A stretch of DNA of 64,000 bases, taken from positions 1 through 64,000 of the forward strand of contig CAJQLA010000006.1 of assembly GCA_905479075.1 (NCBI GenBank), in the 5' to 3' direction. The translations under genes and the position numbers were made by a program. Positions 1 to 8,240 of the stretch are shown in pieces (position 1 is the first letter of the stretch; every line of letters starts with the position of its first letter). The DNA is from an uncultured Gammaproteobacteria bacterium. GTDB taxonomy: Bacteria; Pseudomonadota; Gammaproteobacteria; Nitrosococcales; Methylophagaceae. The notes beneath the pieces are model-generated. The model was not told the origin of the DNA. It saw only the letters and a list, made by a program, of their open reading frames with translations, and searched no databases.

Positions 1-149
1 CACCTGTTTACCATATGGTAATGAAGAAAAAATTAGCCACTTGGGACAGAGATTTTGCTACTGAGGGTGAACAAGCCTTAGCTGCTAAAATTAATGCTCA
101 AGCTGGTTATGAAATGCCAGAAGGGCACGACTCTTACGGCGTTATCTAA
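1..149 (+). CDS. C-terminal tail of probable integral-membrane monooxygenase (AlkB/XylM/desaturase-like), partial
   Basis: An open frame enters from the left edge and stops with TAA at 147-149, giving 48 visible residues. The tail is hydrophilic and contains TWDRDFAT followed by an Ala/Glu-rich helix and an AGYEMP turn. From memory, this resembles the cytoplasmic tail of di-iron membrane alkane/xylene monooxygenases, which often end in a WDR.(F/Y)A...E..LA.E.N...GW pattern. The catalytic His boxes would lie outside the window, so the call is tentative. Context supports an oxygenase: a ferredoxin, a 2Fe-2S flavin reductase and a FadL-type channel follow. A strong terminator lies directly after the stop. 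Another membrane enzyme cannot be excluded. Confidence 0.35.
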   Translation, partial: PVYHMVMKKKLATWDRDFATEGEQALAAKINAQAGYEMPEGHDSYGVI

Positions 150-161
150 AACGACCCTAGA

Positions 162-200
162 TATGGGCCTGAAGTGAAAACTTCAGGCCCATAATTTTTT
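162..200 (+). terminator. Strong intrinsic terminator after the partial monooxygenase gene
   Basis: A perfect 13-bp inverted repeat (162-174 with 181-193) encloses a 6-nt loop and is followed by a run of T residues at 195-200. It lies between the first, partial gene and the small ferredoxin gene. The downstream genes are therefore either transcribed from their own promoter or reached only by read-through. Confidence 0.9.
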
Positions 201-265
201 AAAAGGCGCTAAGACCTGAAATTGTACACGTCTAGTCTACATAACGATCTATAGAGGTATTTGAG

Positions 266-445
266 ATGGAAGTTAAATGGGATGAAAATGTATGTTCACA
301 TGCCGGTGTGTGTGTAACAACACTACCAAATGTGTTTAAAGTTGAAGATGGCAATTTTGTCATCGATCAAGAGGCTGCTTCGGAAGCCGAAATCAGAGAC
401 GTAGTCTCAAAATGCCCTTCTGGCGCTTTGTCAATTCAGGGTTAG
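266..445 (+). CDS. YjdI-like mono-cluster ferredoxin, 59 aa
   Basis: ATG at 266 follows a GAGG-type ribosome binding site at 254-257 and the frame closes at TAG 443-445. The 59-residue product has C10 and C16 near the N-terminus and a C-terminal CPSGAL motif. This is the arrangement of the divergent 4Fe-4S mono-cluster (Fer4_19/YjdI) proteins, including the VCVTTLPNVF segment. Such proteins carry one iron-sulfur cluster and probably transfer electrons. It is a soluble cytoplasmic protein with no signal peptide. It sits between an oxygenase-like tail and a GST-like protein plus flavin reductase, so a role as an electron carrier in the same oxidation system is plausible but inferred. Cluster type (3Fe or 4Fe) cannot be decided by eye. 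Confidence 0.8.
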   Translation: MEVKWDENVCSHAGVCVTTLPNVFKVEDGNFVIDQEAASEAEIRDVVSKCPSGALSIQG

Positions 446-491
446 TAACAAGTTTTTTTTAATAAATTAAATCTAAGTGGAGGAAGGTTAA

Positions 492-1172
492 ATGGCTATT
501 GGAGATCATTTATCAGATGTAAAAGTCCTTTGGGGCGTTGCAGGTTGTGCTAATACAAGTAAAGTTCTTTTAACAGCTGCAGAAAAAGGTGTCGATATCG
601 ACGGCCGTTCTGTAGATGTGAGTTCAGATGTTGAAATGAACGACATTAAAAAGTTCTCACCTTTTGGTTCTGTTCCAGTACTTAAAGATGTTGACTTCTA
701 TATCTATGGTACGGAAGCCATTATGTCATATCTAGATGACAAGGGTTTTGGGCCATCTTTAGTACCACGTAACGGTGTAATCCGTGCTGTACATTACCAA
801 TGGTCACACATTGCAACTGCGCATTTTGGTCCAGCAGTAAGCCGACTAACTGAAGGTGATGATAGTGCAATGGATTGTGTTAAAAATGGCTTAGCAGCAC
901 TTGAAGCCCAATTAAATAGCCGTAACAAACGTGGCGACTATATTGTTGGTGAATTCAGCTTGGCTGATATCCACTGGGCGCCAAGCGTTCATGCACTATG
1001 CCTACACAACCAAGAGTCTCTAATCGACTCATTGCCTGGTGTTAAAGCTTGGTGGGCAAACATGAAAGTAAGAAAAAGTATGAGCAAAGAAAACTATGTT
1101 GCATACACAGTACTTCCTTCTTTAGATGAGATTCGTAGTAATAAATTACGTTCTATTAGCATAAACGTCTAA
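492..1172 (+). CDS. Glutathione S-transferase-like protein, 226 aa
   Basis: ATG at 492 has an excellent upstream GGAGGAAGG ribosome binding site. The protein has an N-terminal thioredoxin fold (about residues 10-85) with Cys19 where GSTs place a Ser/Cys/Tyr. The cis-proline V61-P62 follows, then the glutathione-contacting T74-E75. An all-helical C-terminal domain (about 95-205) contains the SLADI N-capping box. No signal peptide is visible, so it is cytoplasmic. GST-like proteins occur beside several bacterial monooxygenase clusters, where they conjugate or isomerise reactive products. Here it may act on a product of the neighbouring oxygenase, which is inference. It is closely followed by the reductase gene (42-nt gap), suggesting one transcript. 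Substrate unknown. Confidence 0.8.
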   Translation: MAIGDHLSDVKVLWGVAGCANTSKVLLTAAEKGVDIDGRSVDVSSDVEMNDIKKFSPFGSVPVLKDVDFYIYGTEAIMSYLDDKGFGPSLVPRNGVIRAVHYQWSHIATAHFGPAVSRLTEGDDSAMDCVKNGLAALEAQLNSRNKRGDYIVGEFSLADIHWAPSVHALCLHNQESLIDSLPGVKAWWANMKVRKSMSKENYVAYTVLPSLDEIRSNKLRSISINV

Positions 1173-1213
1173 GATTTATTATTACTATCTAACTTTAAGA
1201 AAGAAATATAACT

Positions 1214-2296
1214 ATGTTTGGTTTTTTCAAAAACAAGAAACAAGATTTAATAGCTAAGGTTAACGGCTCTGAAATGTTAACAGTAAAAGCTGGAGATAAC
1301 CTTTTAAAGACAGCGCTTGAGGCCGACTTAGCATGGCCACATGACTGTCGAGTAGGTAGTTGCGGTCAATGCAAGTGTCGTTTAGTCGAGGGTAAAATTA
1401 AACCTTTGGCTGATTTCAGTTATGTGTTGGACGGAGATGATTTACAAAATGGGTATATTTTGGCCTGTCAAACACAGCTTAAGACGGAGATAGAAGTCGA
1501 AGTAGAGCTGTTATCTGAGAGTGAACGGCAGCATCATTGGGAAACAGATGCCGTCATATCACAAATTCGTGATTTGACGCATGATATCAAAGAAATTGCC
1601 GTTAAAATTGATGATCCTTCGGTTACTAATATTGATGAGCTTTTGTATAAAGCAGGTCAATATGCAGACCTTAAGATTCCAGAACTGTCAGAAGGTAGGA
1701 GCTATTCATTTGCTAGTGCACCTACATTAGGCCAAGATGAATTCTTGTTTTACATCCGGAAAGTGCCGGGTGGTGAATTTACTGAATGGTTATTTAAAGA
1801 AGATCGTACCGGACAGTCTTTAACCATGAGTGGCCCTTATGGCCACTTTGGTTTGGCTGACGATATCCAAACTATGAACTGCGTAGCAGGTGGTAGTGGT
1901 ATGAGCGCCATTATAAGTGTTATAGAAGGCGCTCTAGAAGCAGGGCAAAAACGCGACGTCAGATTTATCTTTGGTGCGCGGACACAAAAAGACTTGTACT
2001 GTAACAAAGAAATTGAAAAACTAGCTGCAGATTGGCAAGCTAAAGGCTTGGGTAACTTTGAATATGTACCTTGCTTATCAGAAGAGCCTGAAGATAGTGA
2101 TTGGCAAGGTAGCAGAGGTTTATGTACTGAGTTTATCGTTGATGAAGAATCAGGTTTAGCTGGACAAGCATATCTATGTGGTCCGCCTGGCATGATCGAT
2201 GCCGCTATCAGTGTCTTCGAACAAAATGGTATTGGCAGTGATGCAACATACTTCGATAAGTTCTTGGATAAAAGTAATACACATCCAGTTAATTAA
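1214..2296 (+). CDS. Ferredoxin-type 2Fe-2S / FAD / NAD(P)H oxidoreductase, electron-transfer component of an oxygenase (XylA/MmoC-like)
   Basis: The 360-aa protein has three domains in order. A plant-type 2Fe-2S ferredoxin (about 12-100) has cluster cysteines C45, C50, C53 and C85. An FAD-binding barrel has R162-S-Y-S164 in the GRSYSFAS motif. An NAD(P)-binding domain has a glycine loop at about 226-231 and a terminal LCGPPGM motif near residue 320. This is the arrangement of reductases that feed electrons from NAD(P)H to membrane or soluble monooxygenases, such as XylA and MmoC. It is a cytoplasmic protein. It lies 42 nt after the GST-like gene and before a small membrane protein and a FadL channel. 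The oxygenase partner is probably the gene cut by the left edge. The substrate is not evident. Confidence 0.88.
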   Translation: MFGFFKNKKQDLIAKVNGSEMLTVKAGDNLLKTALEADLAWPHDCRVGSCGQCKCRLVEGKIKPLADFSYVLDGDDLQNGYILACQTQLKTEIEVEVELLSESERQHHWETDAVISQIRDLTHDIKEIAVKIDDPSVTNIDELLYKAGQYADLKIPELSEGRSYSFASAPTLGQDEFLFYIRKVPGGEFTEWLFKEDRTGQSLTMSGPYGHFGLADDIQTMNCVAGGSGMSAIISVIEGALEAGQKRDVRFIFGARTQKDLYCNKEIEKLAADWQAKGLGNFEYVPCLSEEPEDSDWQGSRGLCTEFIVDEESGLAGQAYLCGPPGMIDAAISVFEQNGIGSDATYFDKFLDKSNTHPVN

Positions 2297-2348
2297 AAAT
2301 AATAATGGCGGAAAGCCAAGACATTTTATAATAAAATAGGGGGAAAAT

Positions 2349-2552
2349 ATGGCTTCATTTAAAGCAATAATATTAATGGTAATTTGGACAGCAATCGCAG
2401 GTTATGGCTTGTTCACAATTGGTGCTCATGAGCACTTCAGAAACCCAGTTTGGGCTTTAGGAACAGGTTTAGCATTATTAGTCACTCATATGATTAATAT
2501 GGCAATCTATTTCAAAGTTGCTGGTGAGCGTCCATTCGAATGGTTTAGATAA
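2349..2552 (+). CDS. Small two-helix membrane protein, 67 aa
   Basis: ATG at 2349 follows a GGGGG-rich ribosome binding site at about 2339-2343. The product has two hydrophobic segments, about residues 5-25 and 34-54, joined by a short loop containing HEHFRNP. The C-terminus is short, charged and aromatic (ERPFEWFR). I do not recognise the family. It lies 52 nt after the flavin reductase and is closed by a clear terminator, so it is the last gene of the putative monooxygenase transcript. A small anchor or accessory subunit for the membrane oxygenase is a reasonable guess. Length, RBS, terminator and hydrophobic pattern argue that it is a real gene. Confidence 0.7.
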   Translation: MASFKAIILMVIWTAIAGYGLFTIGAHEHFRNPVWALGTGLALLVTHMINMAIYFKVAGERPFEWFR

Positions 2553-2578
2553 ACCACTCAAAAATAAGTAAAAAATAA

Positions 2579-2607
2579 AGCAACGGCCCTCGGGTCGTTG
2601 CTTTTTT
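2579..2607 (+). terminator. Intrinsic terminator after the small membrane protein
   Basis: Arms AGCAACG (2579-2585) and CGTTGCT (2596-2602) form the base of a G/C-rich hairpin followed by six T residues. It ends the 266-2552 gene run. Confidence 0.9.
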
Positions 2608-2887
2608 ACAACAAGAAGAAAATTTTTTATGGTTTTTTGAGACAAAACCAGTAAAAACGTAGACTTAAACGACATTATCATTATATAGTCGGTCTCAACA
2701 CGATGTGTTAAAGACTAACGCTATTTTATTGATTTTAGTATGAAATAATATAGCGAAAATAATAATAAAGAAGAAGCATGATGCTTGCTTAATTAAGCTT
2801 TCTACTTGTTTCATTTAGGCAGAAAGTTTCATTAAAAGTTTCACGTTGAAAATTAAACCTTTGAAAAACAACAAATGAGGCATATAA
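2608..2887 (+). promoter_or_regulatory. AT-rich leader region of the FadL-like gene, with a small inverted repeat
   Basis: This 280-base stretch has no gene. It holds an inverted repeat of AAGCAT and ATGCTT around one central base at 2774-2786. Two copies of AGTTTCA occur shortly before the FadL start. These are possible regulatory sites upstream of the outer-membrane channel. No consensus operator was recognised. Confidence 0.35.
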
Positions 2888-4216
2888 ATGAAAAAATTTA
2901 ATCGCTTAGCCTTGTCAACTGCGCTGCTTGCAGCAACGTCGACTGGCGTAATGGCAGGGCCATACGGCTATGACCTACATAATGTTTTAGCGCCTGTTTC
3001 AGCTTCAATGGCTGGTACAAGTATCGCTAAACCATTAGATAACGTATCAGCGCTATTTGGTAACCCAGCGGGTCTTTCTGATTACCGTGGTACAGAATTT
3101 ACTTTCGGTGCAACTTGGTATAAACCAAGTGCTGTTTTAGAGCATAATGGTTCTATTACAGGTGCAGCTGGTGGCGGCGCATTCAAGCAAAGCAACCGTA
3201 ACGAAGGTTATATCGTTCCTCAAATCGCTGTAACACAAGACCTTCGTGGACTAGGTATTCCTGGTACTTTGGGTGCTGGTGTCACAGTCACTAATGGTAT
3301 CGGTGTTGAGTATCGTAAAGAAGCTAATTCATTAGGTGCGAGTGCAGAGTTAATCTATGTTGGTGCAAACTTTGGTTTGAGCTGGGACTTTACAGAGAAT
3401 CTAACTTTAGGTGCCGCGATGACGACTACCTATGCCATGTTAGATCTAGGTCTAACTTCGACATCAGCGAACACACATGACATCGGCTTTAAAGGCTCTT
3501 TAGGTCTGACTTATGACCTACCACATGCTACAACAGTCGGTTTGTTCTATCATTCTGAATTGCGTCAAGACTTTGATGATATTATTCAAACATCACTCAG
3601 TGGTGGCCCAATTTTAGCTCCAGGTGGAGCTACCGATGGTGAAATGACTAACCTTATTATTGAGCAACCTCGTACCTTAGGTATTGGTATCAGTAATGAA
3701 ATGTTAATGGATGGTAATTTATACCTTGCTGCTGACTTGATGTATAAAAACTGGGCCAATGCTGAGTTTTGGCGTGATGTCTATGTTGATCAATGGATCT
3801 TCTCAATGGGTGCACAATTAACACAAGGCCCATGGGAATTCCGTGCAGGTTATGGTTATGCCGATGATCCTACCCGTGAAAACGTCGAAGGACTTGAGCA
3901 ATTAAATAATGCTTGTGCTGGCCTACCTACCAGTTGTACTGTTATTCCAACAGGTAATAATGCTGTCGGTATCGCTGTAACAGAATACCTCCAAGCAGCG
4001 CAAACTCAAGTTATCTATCGTCACCGTGTCACAGCGGGTGTCGGTTATAAAGGCTTCTTAGCCCCATTCTTGGATTTAGATATGCATGCTGCATATCAGC
4101 TTGAAGAAGATAGAGACTACGGTTCAGGTACTCTTGGAGCTGCTACAGTTAACCATACTAATTCTGAAGTATCTTCATGGCATGCTGGTTTCGCACTAAC
4201 ATGGCACTTTGAATAA
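2888..4216 (+). CDS. FadL/TodX-family outer-membrane channel for hydrophobic compounds, 442 aa
   Basis: ATG at 2888 follows an AATGAGG ribosome binding site. The protein starts with a cleavable signal peptide ending near VMAG (about residue 23). The mature N-terminus has features of the FadL/OmpP1/TodX family: SAAMAGT-like SASMAGTS and the NPAGL motif at about 57-61, then many alternating beta strands and a terminal aromatic (final residues WHFE). FadL relatives move hydrophobic molecules such as fatty acids, toluene and xylenes across the outer membrane. Being next to a monooxygenase-type electron-transfer cluster fits uptake of that enzyme's substrate, which is inference. It has its own leader region and terminator. 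The length is typical of the family. Confidence 0.88.
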   Translation: MKKFNRLALSTALLAATSTGVMAGPYGYDLHNVLAPVSASMAGTSIAKPLDNVSALFGNPAGLSDYRGTEFTFGATWYKPSAVLEHNGSITGAAGGGAFKQSNRNEGYIVPQIAVTQDLRGLGIPGTLGAGVTVTNGIGVEYRKEANSLGASAELIYVGANFGLSWDFTENLTLGAAMTTTYAMLDLGLTSTSANTHDIGFKGSLGLTYDLPHATTVGLFYHSELRQDFDDIIQTSLSGGPILAPGGATDGEMTNLIIEQPRTLGIGISNEMLMDGNLYLAADLMYKNWANAEFWRDVYVDQWIFSMGAQLTQGPWEFRAGYGYADDPTRENVEGLEQLNNACAGLPTSCTVIPTGNNAVGIAVTEYLQAAQTQVIYRHRVTAGVGYKGFLAPFLDLDMHAAYQLEEDRDYGSGTLGAATVNHTNSEVSSWHAGFALTWHFE

Positions 4217-4280
4217 GCTTTAATGCTTACAAACAATTGTTAAGTTATTGATAATTGATAATTGTTAATGCTAGAACTTA

Positions 4281-4306
4281 AAGCCAGGGCCTATGCCCTG
4301 GCTTTT
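4281..4306 (+). terminator. Intrinsic terminator after the FadL-like gene
   Basis: Perfect 10-bp arms at 4281-4290 and 4295-4304 with a CTAT loop, ending in a T run. Confidence 0.92.
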
Positions 4307-4344
4307 CGTATCAACTATAAAACTATTTTTTTAGAGAGAATTTT

Positions 4345-4833
4345 ATGACTAAAATGCTTAAAAGCTTACTAGCTGCGACCGTTTTAATGTTTTCATTAGG
4401 TGCATCAGCATCTGAAGAAGCAACAGGCCCAAGTCTTTTTGATCGCCTAGGCGGTGAAGCTGGTGCAAGACAAATTGTTGCAGACACATACCATAACCAC
4501 ACTGTAAACCCTATCGTAAAAAACCGTTTTTCATACAGCGATGCTGAATATGTTAAACAACGTGTATACGAAATCTTTGCAATGGCGACTGGCGCACCAG
4601 AAGTCACTTATGATGGTGATTTAGCGGCTATTCACAAGCCAATGAACATCAATGAAATGGAATTTAATGCTATTGTTGATGATGTTATGGCTGCATTAGC
4701 TAAAAACAATGTCGCTCAACAAGAGCAAAATGAAGTCTTAGCGATCCTTTGGGGTGCGAGACCTGCAATTGTCAACATGAATGTGACAACGCAAACATTA
4801 ACAGTTCCAGCTGAACCAGCACCCGCTCACTAA
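4345..4833 (+). CDS. Exported group 1 truncated haemoglobin-like protein, 162 aa
   Basis: The protein begins with a typical signal peptide (residues 1 to about 22, cleavage near ASAS). It is followed by a truncated-globin domain: LFDRLGGEAG at about 31-40, ATGAP at 81-85 and IHKPMNI, with H97 as the likely proximal haem ligand. Group 1 truncated haemoglobins bind oxygen or nitric oxide, or take part in redox chemistry, and are usually cytoplasmic. Export to the periplasm is therefore noteworthy. The gene stands alone between two strong terminators, so it is probably monocistronic. A role near the oxygen-consuming enzymes of this region (oxygenase, MtoX) is only a suggestion. Confidence 0.85.
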   Translation: MTKMLKSLLAATVLMFSLGASASEEATGPSLFDRLGGEAGARQIVADTYHNHTVNPIVKNRFSYSDAEYVKQRVYEIFAMATGAPEVTYDGDLAAIHKPMNINEMEFNAIVDDVMAALAKNNVAQQEQNEVLAILWGARPAIVNMNVTTQTLTVPAEPAPAH

Positions 4834-4856
4834 ATTAGTAAGCAATAAAGCGGTTC

Positions 4857-4895
4857 AAAAAGCCCGACTTTCTGTCTAGAAAGTCGGGCTTTTTT
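4857..4895 (+). terminator. Strong, symmetric intrinsic terminator after the truncated haemoglobin gene
   Basis: Arms 4861-4873 and 4878-4890 are perfectly complementary (13 bp), with a GTCT loop. Flanking A and T runs make it usable in both directions. Confidence 0.93.
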
Positions 4896-5115
4896 ATTTG
4901 TAATCTACCTTTAGATTACTTCCCGTTTTCCTCATACATTTCTTAGTAATAGTATCCCTCCTTAGTCAAAACCTGTCTGGTAATTATTCGTTATAATCAA
5001 TAACAAAGTCACTGTAAAATCATCTATCTACAATAAGTTTTCGTTAGCACATAAATTGGCAAAAAGTGATAAAGCAGGTATAGTCACGCCTTTTAAAATT
5101 AGCGTAACAATTCAA

Positions 5116-6318
5116 ATGACTGATTTAGTATTCCACAAAGCAGAGAAATATATAGAAGAAGATTTAGAGTATTATTTCTCTGGTGAAAGAGATATCCATA
5201 GTCAAGTAAAACCAGGCCAGGATATATATAGTTTTACCCCTAATTCAACGCATTTGAATGTAGATCTTAACGATGGAAAAATCGGCAATTTATTTTTTCC
5301 TTTTGCTCAAGGATCGCTTGATCGTATTTATATCGGCATCAGCTTCCCCTTGTTCGCTAATAGTTGGGGAGCAGCATTTCTAAGTCACTTGATGACCTTG
5401 GTAAAGCCGGGGGGTTGTGTTGTATTGCCTGTCTATCCGGAGATGCAAGCATCAGAAAAAAATTATTGGTCTAGAAGTATCCTAGAAAATATTTTCATTA
5501 GCCGTAGTCGCTGGAAGGGCATGAGTAATATTTGGGCAGAAAATGATGGTGTTATGTCGATGAGAATTGGCCGTAAACCCGCCCCTCAAATTGCTAGCAA
5601 TGCACGCTATATATTTACACAAGGTAGTAAATCGGCATTCAGACAGATGATGTCAACTGAGACATCTACGAATCTTGCTGAGCAATTTCTAAGTCTCCAC
5701 CTAACACACTGGGAAAGCGCCAATATTAGCGCTATTTTGGAAAGAATAATTCAAGATCACTTCGGTAGAAAAGCGGTTGCTTCACTCGCTATTTTAGGCA
5801 GACAAACAACTAACCCATTAATCGCTATTGAGTGCTTGCTAAGTCCTTATATTAATATTTCATCAGCCATTAGTGAGACTACAATTGAGCAGACCGCTGC
5901 TAATGACTGGCAAGATGCCTCGGATATGCACAATTCACAAATTGAAAATGGCTTATCCGTAGAAAGCACTGGAGCCAGTGCTTTAATGCAAATAGACTCC
6001 GTTAATATTATCTTTATTAACACTTTGAGTACTGTTAACCACTTTGATGAACCCGCTGATGTATTAGCAAAAGCTTGGCAGAAATTAAGCCCTAATGGCC
6101 TATTAATTGTTTATGATGGAGATCAAAGCCTCGCACCGGAGCAATTACACTCTTTACTATCAAATTTTGGTTCGATTCAACATTACTCTGCCATTGCTGC
6201 ATCTGAACACAAGACAGATGTTGAAATAAGCCATTACTCTTTACTTATTGAAGAAGAATTACGCGCGGAGAATAAAGATAAGAAGGGTCTATTCTGGGTT
6301 GTCCAGAAAAAAGTGTGA
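5116..6318 (+). CDS. Unrecognised protein with two degenerate methyltransferase-like segments, about 400 aa
   Basis: The frame is open from a TTG at 5056. I prefer ATG 5116 because the protein reads naturally from MTDLVFH, but neither start has a clear ribosome binding site. Two segments look like the C-terminal half of class I SAM-dependent methyltransferases: a LDRIYIG...LVKPGGCVVLPVY stretch near residues 73-120, and a VNIIFINTLS...LSPNGLLIVYDG stretch near 305-350. The glycine-rich SAM-binding loop expected before each is not obvious, so activity is doubtful. No signal peptide or membrane helices are seen. It stands alone, with a terminator before it and a 600-base gap before soxC. I do not assign a function. 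Confidence 0.65.
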   Translation: MTDLVFHKAEKYIEEDLEYYFSGERDIHSQVKPGQDIYSFTPNSTHLNVDLNDGKIGNLFFPFAQGSLDRIYIGISFPLFANSWGAAFLSHLMTLVKPGGCVVLPVYPEMQASEKNYWSRSILENIFISRSRWKGMSNIWAENDGVMSMRIGRKPAPQIASNARYIFTQGSKSAFRQMMSTETSTNLAEQFLSLHLTHWESANISAILERIIQDHFGRKAVASLAILGRQTTNPLIAIECLLSPYINISSAISETTIEQTAANDWQDASDMHNSQIENGLSVESTGASALMQIDSVNIIFINTLSTVNHFDEPADVLAKAWQKLSPNGLLIVYDGDQSLAPEQLHSLLSNFGSIQHYSAIAASEHKTDVEISHYSLLIEEELRAENKDKKGLFWVVQKKV

Positions 6319-6917
6319 TAAATGGATTTTCAAGACTCCTATCTTAAGTCGAACTGTAAATATGCTACCAAGAAACAAATAGTTAACTTTAACGTCATAA
6401 AAGAAAAACACTATAATTTTATGCAAAATTAGCTATGTTTAGACTAAAGTTTATAAGTACATTTTATTTATTGAAATTCAACACTAAAGTCACTTGAACT
6501 ATAGTCTCTCAAAGTTCCTACTTTTTATCTGCCATCGCCACAGTCATATTAAACTATTGCTATCATACAATGGCGCGTGGTAAGGTTTACGGTACTGAGT
6601 AACTATTACCATACTAAGTTTGGCTTTAGAAACTCGCTTTAAAATCTTGCCATATTTAAGATAGACATTCTGGCAAGATAAATGAGTGAGTATTGACACT
6701 TAAAATCGTAATAAATACCCAGCTAACATATCATCGTAGATATTAAGTATGCCGAAGTACATCTTAGTATTCAGAATAATTTTGATATCGACGGTAGAGT
6801 TAGAGCTAAACAGAACAAGAAAGAGTTAAGGATTTTTACGTACTAGCAGATATAACTGAATATAGTAAAGTATACCCTCGACGATCATTTTTATTAGTAC
6901 TAATTTGCAGGTGGATA
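6319..6917 (+). promoter_or_regulatory. 599-base non-coding region upstream of the sox operon
   Basis: No gene or RNA was recognised here. It contains a 9-bp inverted repeat, ATCTTGCCA at 6644-6652 and TGGCAAGAT at 6671-6679, with an 18-nt spacer. A TTGACA-like hexamer lies a little further on at about 6693. The sox promoter is expected in this region. The length is unusual for this gene-dense window. Confidence 0.4.
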
Positions 6918-8240
6918 GTGAAAAATTTATCTGAAGAAAAAACAGCTGATTTGCTTAAAGAAATCAAAACAGAAGCAGCGGAATTACCTCAAAAGAAACG
7001 ACGGGATTTCATGCTTAACGGATTAAAACTAACAGCGGGGACAGCACTAGCAACTAGTGTAGGTAAAGTTCTAGCAGGTGAAGAAAACCTACCCCCAAAT
7101 ATTCCAACATGGCAAAAAACCCTAGGACGAGGCGTTGTCTCTGTTCCCTACGGGCAGCCATCGAAGCATGAAGCAGATCTCGTTAGACGAACTGTTGAAT
7201 GGTTGACTGCTGACGAGATCGCCTCTATCAGTATGACACCACTTCATAAGCAGAAAGGTATTATTACACCAAGCGGCTTGCACTTTGAACGCTACCATGG
7301 TGGCGTACCCGAAGTCGATCCTGACGATCATCGTCTTATCATAAACGGTTTGGTTGAGCGACCTCTGATCCTGACAATGGATGAGATCATGAGCTTCCCA
7401 TCAGAATCACATATCCATTTCCTTGAATGTCCAGCTAATGGCGGTATGGAATGGCGTGGCGCACAAATGGAAGCCCTTCAATTCACGCATGGCATGATCA
7501 GTGGCTCTGAATGGACCGGCGTTAAGCTCTCGACCATCCTACAAGAAGTCGGTGTTAAGCCTGAAGGTAAATGGGTCTTGGCCGAAGGTGCGGATGCCGC
7601 AGGTATGACACGAAGCATTCCTATGGAAAAAGCAATGGACGATGCAATGATTGTCTTCGCCCAAAATGGTGAGATGCTAAGGCCTGAACAAGGTTATCCA
7701 GTACGTCTATTTACACCAGGCTGGGAAGGCAACACCAGCGTCAAATGGCTACGCCGTTTAGAAGTTGGTGACATGCCGTGGATGCACCGTGAAGAAACCT
7801 CTAAATACACAGACCTATTGGCCGATGGTAAAGCACGTAAGCACAGTTATGTTCAGGAAGTGAACTCCGTTATTACTAGCCCATGTCCAGAAAGCCCAGC
7901 TAAGCGTAAAGGTATAATGCAGTTAGAAGGGTTTGCTTGGTCTGGCCGAGGGAAAATCACGCGCGTTGATGTCTCTCTAGACGGTGGCGTGAATTGGCAA
8001 CAAGCTAAACTGAAAGGTTTAGTGTTAACCAAATCAATGACTCGTTTTAGTATGGAAATTAACTGGCAAGGTGAACCACGGCTTCTTCAAAGTCGCGCGA
8101 TTGATGATACAGGCTATGTACAGCCGACGTATGCTCAGTTACGTGAAGCTAGAGGCACAAATTCAATCTACCATAAGAATGCTATCCATACATGGCAGTT
8201 AAATACAGATGGGACGGTAAACAATGTACAACTCGGTTAA
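6918..8240 (+). CDS. soxC: SoxC, sulfane dehydrogenase molybdenum subunit, 440 aa
   Basis: The gene starts with GTG at 6918, preceded by AGGTGG. A twin-arginine signal (K-R-R-D-F-M, arginines 28-29) is followed by a hydrophobic stretch ending near residue 53, so export is by Tat. The sulfite-oxidase-type molybdopterin domain contains HFLECPANGG with C171 as molybdenum ligand. A C-terminal Mo-co dimerisation domain follows (about 320-430). SoxC with the cytochrome SoxD oxidises the outer sulfur of SoxY-bound persulfide in the periplasm. SoxC and SoxD genes overlap by 17 bases, indicating coupled translation. Length and motifs are typical. Presence of soxCD predicts full thiosulfate oxidation to sulfate without stored sulfur globules. 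Confidence 0.95.
   Translation: MKNLSEEKTADLLKEIKTEAAELPQKKRRDFMLNGLKLTAGTALATSVGKVLAGEENLPPNIPTWQKTLGRGVVSVPYGQPSKHEADLVRRTVEWLTADEIASISMTPLHKQKGIITPSGLHFERYHGGVPEVDPDDHRLIINGLVERPLILTMDEIMSFPSESHIHFLECPANGGMEWRGAQMEALQFTHGMISGSEWTGVKLSTILQEVGVKPEGKWVLAEGADAAGMTRSIPMEKAMDDAMIVFAQNGEMLRPEQGYPVRLFTPGWEGNTSVKWLRRLEVGDMPWMHREETSKYTDLLADGKARKHSYVQEVNSVITSPCPESPAKRKGIMQLEGFAWSGRGKITRVDVSLDGGVNWQQAKLKGLVLTKSMTRFSMEINWQGEPRLLQSRAIDDTGYVQPTYAQLREARGTNSIYHKNAIHTWQLNTDGTVNNVQLG

Noticed and set aside
1837-2193. 118-codon open frame antisense to the flavin reductase gene
   Set aside because: It lies wholly within a gene with three recognised domains; composition is typical of an opposite-strand shadow.
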